A stretch of DNA of 20,822 nt from Methanobacteriota archaeon (GTDB lineage: Archaea > Halobacteriota > Methanosarcinia > Methanosarcinales > Methanoperedenaceae), in NCBI GenBank assembly GCA_018900975.1, contig JAHIFK010000009.1, forward strand, positions 1 through 20,822. The letters are read 5' to 3'. A model generated the notes under the pieces. The model saw only the letters and a program-made list of their open reading frames with translations, searched no databases and was not told the origin of the DNA. Positions 14,228-20,770 of this stretch are shown here, piece by piece; position 1 is the first letter of the stretch, and every line of letters starts with the position of its first letter. A program made the translations under genes and the position numbers.

Positions 14228-15025
14228 TCACTCCTTCTTCCCCGACATCACAAAAAACCCATTCCCTTTGACCATCCACTTCAACTGCGTAAAAAAAGCC
14301 CCTGCGCCCGCATCAGTTCGCGGATGCGCTCCGATAAATGAAAATCCATTCTTCTTAAACCACCCGAGCACTTCTTCCACCGTATGATAACTCTCATGGG
14401 GATGCACATATTTATCAGCAACATACGCCGCTTCATGAACGCTCCTCATTTTTCTTCCGTATATCGATCTCTCCACATACTCCATCCTCTTATCGAAATC
14501 CAGACCCGCTCTAAATCCGATCCAGGTCCTCACCAGCCTGTGCCGCAGCCGTCCGTATCGGTTATAGAGCCCTACAGTAATAGTCCCTCCAGGCTTACAA
14601 AATTTTGAAAGCGCAAGGAAATTATCATAAGGTTTTTCAGTATGGTGAAGCGCCCCGAGACAGAATACGTGATCAAACCGTTTTTCAGTCCAAAACTTAG
14701 CCATATCACAGTGGCTGAATTCTACCTGCAGGTTGAATTTATCGGCAAGCTCTCTTGCTTTCTCAAGCGATGCACTGCAAAGGTCAAATGCTGTAACGCG
14801 CGCGCCGTGATAAGAAAAATAGGCGGCTTTCTCCCCTGTGCCGCAGCCTGCGTCCATGATATCTTTCCCAGCAAGGTCACTTGATGTCAATTCGACTGTG
14901 CCAAGGATATTTCCCATGACATTGGAGTGGAGCTTGTGTATCAGGTCGCGCTCAGTGCGGATAGGCAACGATGGGTAAGGGTATCTTTCGTAGAACTTAT
15001 TTACTCTGCCTGCGATTCTGTCCAT
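14228..15025 (-). CDS. Class I SAM-dependent methyltransferase
   Basis: A 265-residue methyltransferase of a small-molecule type. Motif I is IMDAGCGTGEKAAYF (about 56-70), followed by the ribose-binding acidic residue Asp81 in VTAFDLCSASLEKA and Asp107 in HCDMAKF. The motif-IV-like segment FDHVFCLGALHHTEKPYDNF (about 117-136) and the following KPGGTITVGLYN are typical of ubiquinone/menaquinone- and lipid-methyltransferase-like families. The N-terminal YERYPYPSLP segment is a recurring feature of a subset of these proteins and probably shapes the substrate pocket. The substrate is not evident. It is the last gene of a four-gene minus-strand operon, starting 5 bp after the upstream gene, whose end (ATAAGGAAAAAG) offers a ribosome-binding sequence. 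Confidence 0.85.
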   Translation of the reverse strand: MDRIAGRVNKFYERYPYPSLPIRTERDLIHKLHSNVMGNILGTVELTSSDLAGKDIMDAGCGTGEKAAYFSYHGARVTAFDLCSASLEKARELADKFNLQVEFSHCDMAKFWTEKRFDHVFCLGALHHTEKPYDNFLALSKFCKPGGTITVGLYNRYGRLRHRLVRTWIGFRAGLDFDKRMEYVERSIYGRKMRSVHEAAYVADKYVHPHESYHTVEEVLGWFKKNGFSFIGAHPRTDAGAGAFFTQLKWMVKGNGFFVMSGKKE

Positions 15026-15030
15026 TGAAA

Positions 15031-15810
15031 CTACTTTTTCCTTATTCTAAAAACATATATCAATAAAATAATTACAAGTCCTACCACGACAATACTTGCA
15101 TCTCTTATCCAGGATAACATTTCAACCACAGGTTTTGTTTCGTCCGTCTTCTCGGGTGAAGTGACATTAGACGCGTTGATCTCCTTTTTTATGAATGAAG
15201 TGTTCCTTGATAGCGTAAGAGTGATCTCACCCCTGTCCTTTGATATCTCTCTGAAAAACCCGGATATTTCTGCATGGTCTGTAATATTTATAGTTGCATT
15301 ATCAATGCCGCTGATATTTGTCACATCCACACCCTGAGGCATCACTATGGTTACGGGTGTCCCTGCCTGCCCCATGAACCATATACTTCCTGCATTCAGA
15401 ACGCTTGTATCAAACCTGTAAGTTGTCGTGTATGTATTCACAACTGTATCTAAGATATGGGTTTTCCCGATGACATCTGGTGATAACATAGCATCGACAT
15501 CGACAAGATATATCCCGTCAGTTTTGTTGTTTATCCTCACATCCAGTTCTTTGTAGATAGAACTTCGAAACTCTTTGCGCAATTCTTTGTCTGCCAGAAG
15601 TACTTCCCATGTATTCACGAAACTATCGTTGTCGCCAAAACCCGAATCTATGTTAATCCGAAACGCTATAGAATCCGCTCCGGTAATAGTCTCGTCGTAA
15701 CTCCATATCATATCATATTCATTGATTGTGATATTATTAGCCCATAAATTCCCCCCCTCACCTGCGCCGACCAACAATGCTATCACAAAAAACGTTATGA
15801 AACCCTTCAT
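15031..15810 (-). CDS. Exported, C-terminally membrane-anchored protein, heavily N-glycosylatable
   Basis: A 259-residue protein with a signal peptide (about 1-23, MKGFITFFVIALLVGAG) and a C-terminal membrane span (about 237-255, ending in RIRKK). The body faces outside the cell and is beta-rich, with nine N-x-S/T sequons (Asn26, 61, 95, 165, 171, 175, 203, 212, 215), a strong sign of an N-glycosylated archaeal surface protein. I do not recognise a named family. It overlaps map by 4 bp (ATGA) and precedes the methyltransferase by 5 bp, so it is co-expressed with two M24 proteins, whose link to it is unclear. It ends with TAG. Confidence 0.7.
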   Translation of the reverse strand: MKGFITFFVIALLVGAGEGGNLWANNITINEYDMIWSYDETITGADSIAFRINIDSGFGDNDSFVNTWEVLLADKELRKEFRSSIYKELDVRINNKTDGIYLVDVDAMLSPDVIGKTHILDTVVNTYTTTYRFDTSVLNAGSIWFMGQAGTPVTIVMPQGVDVTNISGIDNATINITDHAEISGFFREISKDRGEITLTLSRNTSFIKKEINASNVTSPEKTDETKPVVEMLSWIRDASIVVVGLVIILLIYVFRIRKK

Positions 15811-16682
15811 TTTGTAAAGACCTCACATCCATCTGCTGTAACGATAAGTGAGTGTTCTGCCTGGGAGATAAGGCCTCCATCTACTTCTTTCAGTATGGGG
15901 TAGGGCATGATGATGTTCGCCTTGACTAGAGCCAGCATAGCGAAATCCACATTGCTGCCGAGCCATCTTTTCGCAAACGGCAGGGTCTTATATTCCAGTA
16001 TTTTTTCGAGAAGTTTCCTTGCAGATGGGAGGCGCACAGGTCTCTCGGAAACAAGATGATATATTTCCGCGTTCCCTGCATCGTAAATCTTCCCGACACC
16101 ATCTGTGGCAAATGGCTCTATGGCGATTATGTCACCTTCTTCCAGCACAACGCCGTGAGGCATTTTTTTGTTGGGTATGGCTGGAGGTGCATGCTGAAGG
16201 TATTGCGCAAGTCCATGCCCTGTGAGATTGATAACTGGTTTATATCCGAATGAAGTTATGGCATCCTCGATCACGCCTCCGATATCTGCAGTGTTCACAC
16301 CCGCATGTATGAATTTGATAGCATCAGCTAGAGCTTTTTCTGAAGCCTTGACAAGGTCGGGATGACCTGAGAGGTCAACCGTGATAGCCGTGTCCGCGAT
16401 ATATCCATCTATGTGGACGCCTATATCCAGTTTTACCATATCCTCCCCAAAAACGGATTTATCATCAAAAGTTGGAGTTGAATGCGCAGCTTCATCATTT
16501 CGGGAAATGTTGACCGGGAAAGCCGGTTGACCGCCTTTCTCACGTATCAGGTTTTCTGCGAACTCAGCGACAGAAAGTAAAGTTGCATCCTTTTTTACTT
16601 TTTTTGCAGTTTCGGCACGCACTTCTGAGAGGATCTTACCCGCTCTCATGTATTTTTCCAGTATCTCCTCTTTTTCGTTCAT
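15807..16682 (-). CDS. map: Type II methionine aminopeptidase
   Basis: A 291-residue M24A peptidase that removes the initiator Met from nascent proteins. All five metal ligands are visible: Asp86 in VKLDIGVHIDGY, Asp97 in IADTAITVDL, His156 in LTGHGLAQYLQH, Glu189 in IAIEPFATDG and Glu276 in QAEHSLIV. The type II insert typical of archaeal/eukaryotic enzymes is present after Glu189 (about 200-260, KIYDAGNAEIYHL onward). Length is typical (about 290-300). It overlaps the upstream peptidase by 4 bp and the downstream surface protein by 4 bp, both as ATGA, so translation is coupled. Confidence 0.97.
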   Translation of the reverse strand: MNEKEEILEKYMRAGKILSEVRAETAKKVKKDATLLSVAEFAENLIREKGGQPAFPVNISRNDEAAHSTPTFDDKSVFGEDMVKLDIGVHIDGYIADTAITVDLSGHPDLVKASEKALADAIKFIHAGVNTADIGGVIEDAITSFGYKPVINLTGHGLAQYLQHAPPAIPNKKMPHGVVLEEGDIIAIEPFATDGVGKIYDAGNAEIYHLVSERPVRLPSARKLLEKILEYKTLPFAKRWLGSNVDFAMLALVKANIIMPYPILKEVDGGLISQAEHSLIVTADGCEVFTK

Positions 16683-17830
16683 TCAATCACCAGATTCTTT
16701 TCAAATATAGTTAAATTCTTGCATCCGTTCGCAGTCACCACGACAACATCTTCAAGCCTTACGCCGCCTGTTCTCTTGAAATAGAGTCCAGGCTCAACAG
16801 TGACAACACATCCTGCTTTCAGTTCCTTTCCGCTTTCGCTCAGGTTAGGACCTTCGTGGATATCAAGCCCTACGCCATGCCCTGTTGAATGGATAAAACC
16901 TTGTGTGAATACTCCGGTTTTGCCGCGCGCGGTCTCGTACCCCCTTGCCTCAAGCACATCGCACACTATATTGTGAACTTCGTTGCCTGTGATCCCTGCT
17001 TTAATTTTTGCGATAGCTGCAGCCTGGGCTTCCCTGACTGCAGAGTACATATTTTTTATTTCTTCAGAGGGGTTTCCGCGCACAACGGTCCGCGTCATAT
17101 CTGAAAAATACCTTTCTATTTTAGAGCGCGGCACCATGTCGATGACTATAGGTTCACCAGCATGCAGTTCACCCTCTCCATGCCAGTGGGGGTCACCACT
17201 CCCCTGCCCGCATGCAACAATGACATCCGGCGCTTCGCAGCCATGAGAAAGAAGCGATGTCTCTATTATCGACCTGACATCCTCTGCTTTGAGTGGCGCA
17301 TTATTGTACCAGAGCACACCATTCCCGATAGTGGCTTTTCTTATGACGCTTAGCGCATCTTCAAGCGCCTGCTCACCAGCCCGCTGCGCTTTCTCGATGG
17401 CTTTTATTTCGGTCTCATTTTTAATTTCTCTCATTTCGCGAAAAGGGCTCTTTACAGGAACTACATCAAAACCATCCCTGCGCATGACGTCGGCAAGATA
17501 AACAGGAAAATTATACGGTACAGCGACAAGCTTTACGTTCTCTTTGCGAAGGAATTCAATTATCATCCCGTTGTATGCAGAATCGATATCCTTTAGAGCC
17601 CTGAGCTTTTCCATTATTCCGAATTCAGAGGTGGGGAGGACGTCCTTGATACGCGATTCTTTTTTTGCTCTCCCGAGTTCCATATCTGAAATAAGGAGCT
17701 TTTCACTTTTTGAGTTCAGGTAGATGAAAGAGTCATGCGCCAGAAATCCAGTGGCGTAGTACATGTCAGCGCTGTGGGCGCTTTCACTTACCATGAGATA
17801 TGCGTCAGCATCCGGTAGATTGAGTTTCAT
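16679..17830 (-). CDS. M24B family aminopeptidase (Xaa-Pro dipeptidase/aminopeptidase-like)
   Basis: A 383-residue protein from ATG 17830; an in-frame TTG two codons upstream is less likely. The N-terminal creatinase-like domain (about 1-135) precedes the pita-bread M24 domain (about 140-383). Metal ligands: Asp231 in IVIDMVPRS, Asp244 in FSDMTRTVV, His318 in HSTGHGVGLDIHE, Glu346 in VEPGLY and Glu360 in GVRLEDVV, all intact, so the enzyme should cleave Xaa-Pro bonds. In P. furiosus prolidase the same set is used. It is the first gene of the operon with map, the glycoprotein-like gene and the methyltransferase. Its stop overlaps the map start (ATGA). The leader is AT-rich with a TATA-like stretch at about 17841-17860. 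Confidence 0.93.
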   Translation of the reverse strand: MKLNLPDADAYLMVSESAHSADMYYATGFLAHDSFIYLNSKSEKLLISDMELGRAKKESRIKDVLPTSEFGIMEKLRALKDIDSAYNGMIIEFLRKENVKLVAVPYNFPVYLADVMRRDGFDVVPVKSPFREMREIKNETEIKAIEKAQRAGEQALEDALSVIRKATIGNGVLWYNNAPLKAEDVRSIIETSLLSHGCEAPDVIVACGQGSGDPHWHGEGELHAGEPIVIDMVPRSKIERYFSDMTRTVVRGNPSEEIKNMYSAVREAQAAAIAKIKAGITGNEVHNIVCDVLEARGYETARGKTGVFTQGFIHSTGHGVGLDIHEGPNLSESGKELKAGCVVTVEPGLYFKRTGGVRLEDVVVVTANGCKNLTIFEKNLVIE

Positions 17831-17878
17831 GATCAACTACTAAATAAAAATAATTCTACATATTACCTTCGCATCAGG

Positions 17879-17960
17879 TCAGGGTAGGGATCCATTGGAG
17901 CATGACCATTACGATCATGTCAGGGTCGGGATCCATTGGGCAATGACCATTGCGATCAGG
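17879..17960. repeat. 41-bp imperfect tandem duplication covering the gene tail
   Basis: Copy 1 is 17879-17919 and copy 2 is 17920-17960; 35 of 41 bases match. On the minus strand copy 2 encodes the end of the polyprenol-kinase/CdsA-like gene (QWIPTLT then TGA), and copy 1 downstream repeats QWIPTLT-stop in another frame. It is therefore a duplication of the 3' end including its stop. Confidence 0.8.
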
Positions 17961-18406
17961 GCAGCATAAGGCACAGCTATGTTATCATGCCTGCTGACAG
18001 CGCCTGCCGTCATCCCGAGTACGCTCCCGATTATTGCTATTGGACCGGCATAATAGAAACCTGTCAATGAGGCTGCGATAAAGCCTGAGATAGAGCCTTC
18101 CCACGTTTTATCTTTATTGAAATAGAGCCTGTGTTTGCCGTATCTCCTTCCAATAACACCTGCGAATCCGTCCCCTGCTGCAAGGATGGCGATAGCTGCA
18201 AAGCAGAGCTTTTCATCGATTAAGAATGAAAGTGATATTATGGAAATGACTGAGATCAAGTACAATAAAGGCTCAACTGATAATCCTTTTATTTCGTTTT
18301 CCCTGTAAACCAGGGAAAGTATGGCTGGGCTGATTTTTGGTTTGACGGCTTCGAGGAAAAGATATACAGCACGATACTATTTTGACCTGTCTGGATTATA
18401 AACCAT
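17915..18406 (-). pseudogene. Truncated diacylglycerol/polyprenol kinase or CdsA-like gene with in-frame TAG
   Basis: The open part reads as the C-terminal half of a SEC59/DGK1-type CTP-dependent lipid kinase or CdsA-like protein: AILAAGDGFAGVIGRRYGKH and DKTWEGSISGFIAASLTG are the conserved core, with several hydrophobic spans. Protein-like coding runs upstream of any start (YLFLEAVKPKISPAILSL and so on) to a TAG at 18377-18379; no ATG, GTG or TTG lies in between except TTG at 18265. In the same frame just before the TAG is ATG 18406 with nine codons (MVYNPDRSK). Family members are about 200 residues, so at least the first membrane segments are missing. A TTG 18265 start would give 116 residues. 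I favour a relic; translation through TAG as pyrrolysine is less likely because four genes here end in TAG. It lies 34 bp after the RNase III gene on the same strand. Confidence 0.65.
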
Positions 18407-18440
18407 TGCCTGTCTGATATGATGATCTCACATTATTTTC

Positions 18441-18875
18441 TCAAATCCTGAACCATTTGCTGATGGTTTCCTTTGCAGACTCAAATCCACCATCAAGATA
18501 GATCGCAGCGATAATCGCTTCAAGCGTTTCAGCCAGGACTTTTGGCTCTTCACTTGCTCTCTGTTTTTTCTCACCCACACCCAATTTAATAGCCTGTCCG
18601 ATCCCAAGGTTCCGACCGAACTCTGCAAGCTTTTCTTCCCTCTCAAGATCTTTTTTTTTGAGAGTAATATCATCTCTTGTATCACAGCCCGATCTTATCA
18701 AAAGGTCGACCAGAACCAGTTTCAAGACCGCGTCGCCAAGGGTGCGGTATATTTCCTGGTCTTCGCAATCCTTATGCTGCTGTTTTTGTTCGTTGGCGTA
18801 GGCTTTGCGGGTAAGCGCACGGTCAAGGTATGCGGCATTTTTGAAAGAATATCCAAGAGTTTCTTCAATTGTCAT
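18441..18875 (-). CDS. Small RNase III-domain protein without dsRNA-binding domain
   Basis: A 144-residue RNase III catalytic domain. It starts like RNase III (IEETLGYSFKNAAYLDRALTRKAYANE). The signature helix, ERLEFLGDAVL in the classical enzyme, reads EIYRTLGDAVLKLV (Glu41, Arg44, Asp48), so the second acidic residue (E. coli Glu41) is Arg. The second site, DTVEAL in E. coli, reads AETLEAIIAAIYLDGG (Glu116, Glu119), keeping the essential Glu but with Asp to Glu at the other. The protein ends after KETISKWF, so the usual C-terminal dsRNA-binding domain is absent; no frame downstream supplies one. RNase III is uncommon in archaea. The ATG is 25-35 bases after a TATA box, so the message is probably leaderless. 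It diverges from hsdM. Whether it still cleaves dsRNA is uncertain. Confidence 0.85.
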   Translation of the reverse strand: MTIEETLGYSFKNAAYLDRALTRKAYANEQKQQHKDCEDQEIYRTLGDAVLKLVLVDLLIRSGCDTRDDITLKKKDLEREEKLAEFGRNLGIGQAIKLGVGEKKQRASEEPKVLAETLEAIIAAIYLDGGFESAKETISKWFRI

Positions 18876-18898
18876 CGTAACTTTTAAAAAACAACACA

Positions 18899-18912
18899 GT
18901 TATAAATATATA
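18899..18912. promoter_or_regulatory. Divergent TATA region for RNase III and hsdM
   Basis: GTTATAAATATATA holds TATA-like boxes on both strands. On the minus strand it is 25-37 bases before the RNase III ATG. On the plus strand it would start transcription near 18930, giving about 60 bases of leader with AAAGGAG (18971-18977) before the hsdM ATG at 18990. Confidence 0.55.
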
Positions 18913-18989
18913 CTTAGTTATATGTCTTGCCAAACAAAAGGAAGTCTTCCATACTTAAAGGGTCGGAAAAAAAGGAGAAAACAGGTTAT

Positions 18990-20381
18990 ATGGCAGGAAA
19001 TCATAACGAGATCGAAAAGCGCCTGTGGGGTGCCGCAGATGAGCTTCGTGCTAACTCAAAATTGAAATCTTCAGAATATTCAGTTCCGGTTCTTGGACTG
19101 ATCTTTCTTCGCTACGCTGACCACAAGTTCACTGTGGCTCAGAAGGAACTGGAAGGAAAAAGTACATCCAGGCGCGCCATCGGCAAAACTGATTACCAGG
19201 CGCGAGGTGTCCTGTATCTACCTGAAGCCTCAAGATTCTCCAGGCTTCTTAACCTGCCGGAAGGCGCTGATATCGGAAAAGCCATCAACGAGGCGATGCG
19301 TGCTATTGAGTCTGAGAACGAAGAGCTCAAGGATATACTACCCAAGACCTATAACCATCTCGATAATAGTATTCTTGTCGAGTTATTAAAAACATTCAAC
19401 TCTGTGCCAATGGACATCGAAGGCGATGCTTTTGGAAAGATATATGAGTATTTCCTTGGCAAATTCGCCATGAGCGAGGGGCAAAAAGGTGGCGAGTTCT
19501 TTACACCCACTTCCATTGTCAAACTCATCGTCGAGGTCATTGAACCCTACCACGGACGCATCTTTGACCCTGCATGCGGCTCTGGTGGCATGTTCGTCCA
19601 GAGCGCGCGCTTTGTGGGAAACCACAAGACGAATCCCAATTCTGAGATCAGCGTTTATGGGCAGGAAAAGACCGCTGAAACTGTGCGCCTGTGCAAGATG
19701 AACCTCGCTGTACATGGTCTCTCCGGCGATATTCGCGAGGGTAACTCCTACTATGAAGATATCCACAAAAGCGTTGGTAAATTCGACTTTGTAATGGCAA
19801 ACTCTGCCAGCGATGCCCGTGGAAGCGAGCAGGATATCCGAAAATCACTTATCGAAAAAGGCGCTGTGGATGTGATGGTTGCCATTGGCTCAAACTTCTT
19901 CTATACGGTCACCCTTCCATGCACCCTCTGGTTCCTTGACCGCGGCAAAGTAAAAACACCGCGCAAAGATAAAGTCCTGTTCCTTGATGCGCGGCATATC
20001 TTTCATCAGGTTGACCGTGCCCATCGCGATTTCATGCCTGACCAGATCGAGTTCCTTGCCAATATCGTGCGGCTGTACAGGGGAGAGGAGCCTGAGAATA
20101 CGAATGGTAGCGAGCAGATGTTGAAAGAGAAGTTCCCTGATGGCAAATATGTGGATGTGGCTGGCTTGTGCAGAGTGGCTGCACTTTCTGATATTGAGGG
20201 GCAGGGCTGGAGCCTGAATCCAGGGCGCTATGTGGGAGTGGCTGAACGCGAGGCTGATGATTTTGATTTTAAGGAGCGCCTGGAGGAGCTGAACGAAGAG
20301 CTTGAGACACTCAATGTTGAGGCGCGGGAACTGGAAGGGCGAATTGCTGAGAATGTTGAGAAGCTGCTGGAAGCCGGATGA
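18990..20381 (+). CDS. hsdM: Type I restriction-modification methyltransferase subunit HsdM with catalytic motif IV deleted
   Basis: A 463-residue HsdM from ATG 18990, chosen over an in-frame TTG further upstream because MAGNHNEIEKRLWGAADEL is the usual family start. Domains: HsdM N-terminal helical domain (1-150), then the methylase with GGEFFTPTSIVKLIVE (about 167-182), motif I FDPACGSGGMF (192-202) and GQEKTAETVRLCKMNLA (224-240). Where the catalytic loop NPPF belongs, the sequence reads KFDFVMAN-SASDARGSEQDI. In normal HsdM, 'FDFVMANPPF' is followed some 50-60 residues later by 'GFVMANSASDARGS'; here the two FVMAN peptides are fused and everything between, including NPPF, is gone in frame. 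The rest (FFYTVTLPCTLWFLDRGK; HQVDRAHRDFMPDQIEF; C-terminal coiled coil) is intact. It should not methylate DNA. No HsdS or HsdR follows. It may be a relic or a retained binding subunit. Confidence 0.88.
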   Translation: MAGNHNEIEKRLWGAADELRANSKLKSSEYSVPVLGLIFLRYADHKFTVAQKELEGKSTSRRAIGKTDYQARGVLYLPEASRFSRLLNLPEGADIGKAINEAMRAIESENEELKDILPKTYNHLDNSILVELLKTFNSVPMDIEGDAFGKIYEYFLGKFAMSEGQKGGEFFTPTSIVKLIVEVIEPYHGRIFDPACGSGGMFVQSARFVGNHKTNPNSEISVYGQEKTAETVRLCKMNLAVHGLSGDIREGNSYYEDIHKSVGKFDFVMANSASDARGSEQDIRKSLIEKGAVDVMVAIGSNFFYTVTLPCTLWFLDRGKVKTPRKDKVLFLDARHIFHQVDRAHRDFMPDQIEFLANIVRLYRGEEPENTNGSEQMLKEKFPDGKYVDVAGLCRVAALSDIEGQGWSLNPGRYVGVAEREADDFDFKERLEELNEELETLNVEARELEGRIAENVEKLLEAG

Positions 20382-20421
20382 AAAGATTCGGATATGAATC
20401 ATAATGATTGAGTTCCGATAG

Positions 20422-20430
20422 TTTTAAATA
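20422..20430 (+). promoter_or_regulatory. TATA box for the truncated ATPase
   Basis: TTTTAAATA lies 25-33 bases before the ATG at 20455, the geometry of a leaderless archaeal promoter. Confidence 0.45.
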
Positions 20431-20454
20431 ATTCCAATACAGATTATAATTATT

Positions 20455-20688
20455 ATGTTCCAAAAATTTATCAATCGCGATGAAGAGAGCGCATACCTGG
20501 ATCGCGAATATCGGTCAGATAAGTTCTCCTTAACTGTGATATATGGCAGGCGCCGTGTTGGCAAAACCGAACTGATCGGCAATTTTTTGAAAGATAAACC
20601 AAACCTATACTTTCTGGCGGATAAGAGAGGCACAAGATCAAACCTTTACAGGTTCAGGAAAAAGGCGGCTGAGTTCCTGAAGGATTGA
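20455..20688 (+). pseudogene. Truncated archaeal ATPase (ATPase_2/MNL-type) fragment
   Basis: The 77 residues match the start of the archaeal ATPase_2 family, whose members are usually 350-470 residues: FINRDEESAYLDREY, then the Walker A region VIYGRRRVGKTELIGNFL (GRRRVGKTEL, residues 31-40) and DKPNLYFLADKRG. The frame stops at TGA after KKAAEFLKD and no frame beyond it continues the family; the following bases are AT-rich repeats. Walker B, the sensor region and the C-terminal DUF234-like domain are lost. It has its own TATA box, so the short peptide may still be made, but it should not be an active ATPase. Truncated copies of this family are common in archaeal accessory regions. Confidence 0.75.
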
Positions 20689-20694
20689 GTTAAA

Positions 20695-20755
20695 GTTTAT
20701 AGATTGTAAACAAGTTGTTTATGGATCATAAACAAAAAGTTTATGGTCTGTAAAC
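20695..20755 (+). promoter_or_regulatory. Three 17-bp palindromes with 22-bp period (operator array)
   Basis: GTTTATAGATTGTAAAC (20695-20711), GTTTATGGATCATAAAC (20717-20733) and GTTTATGGTCTGTAAAC (20739-20755), separated by AAGTT and AAAAA. Each has GTTTA and TAAAC arms around seven central bases. The 22-bp period is close to two helical turns, so bound dimers would sit on one face of the DNA. They lie 16 bp upstream of the ATG of the regulator-like gene, and the third holds a TTTATGG that could be its TATA box, pointing to autorepression. Confidence 0.7.
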
Positions 20756-20770
20756 TCATATTATCTAATT

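Noticed and set aside
18377..18379. TAG read as pyrrolysine in the lipid kinase-like gene
   Set aside because: Four other genes in the window end with TAG, so TAG is not reserved, and the read-through product would still lack the family N-terminus.
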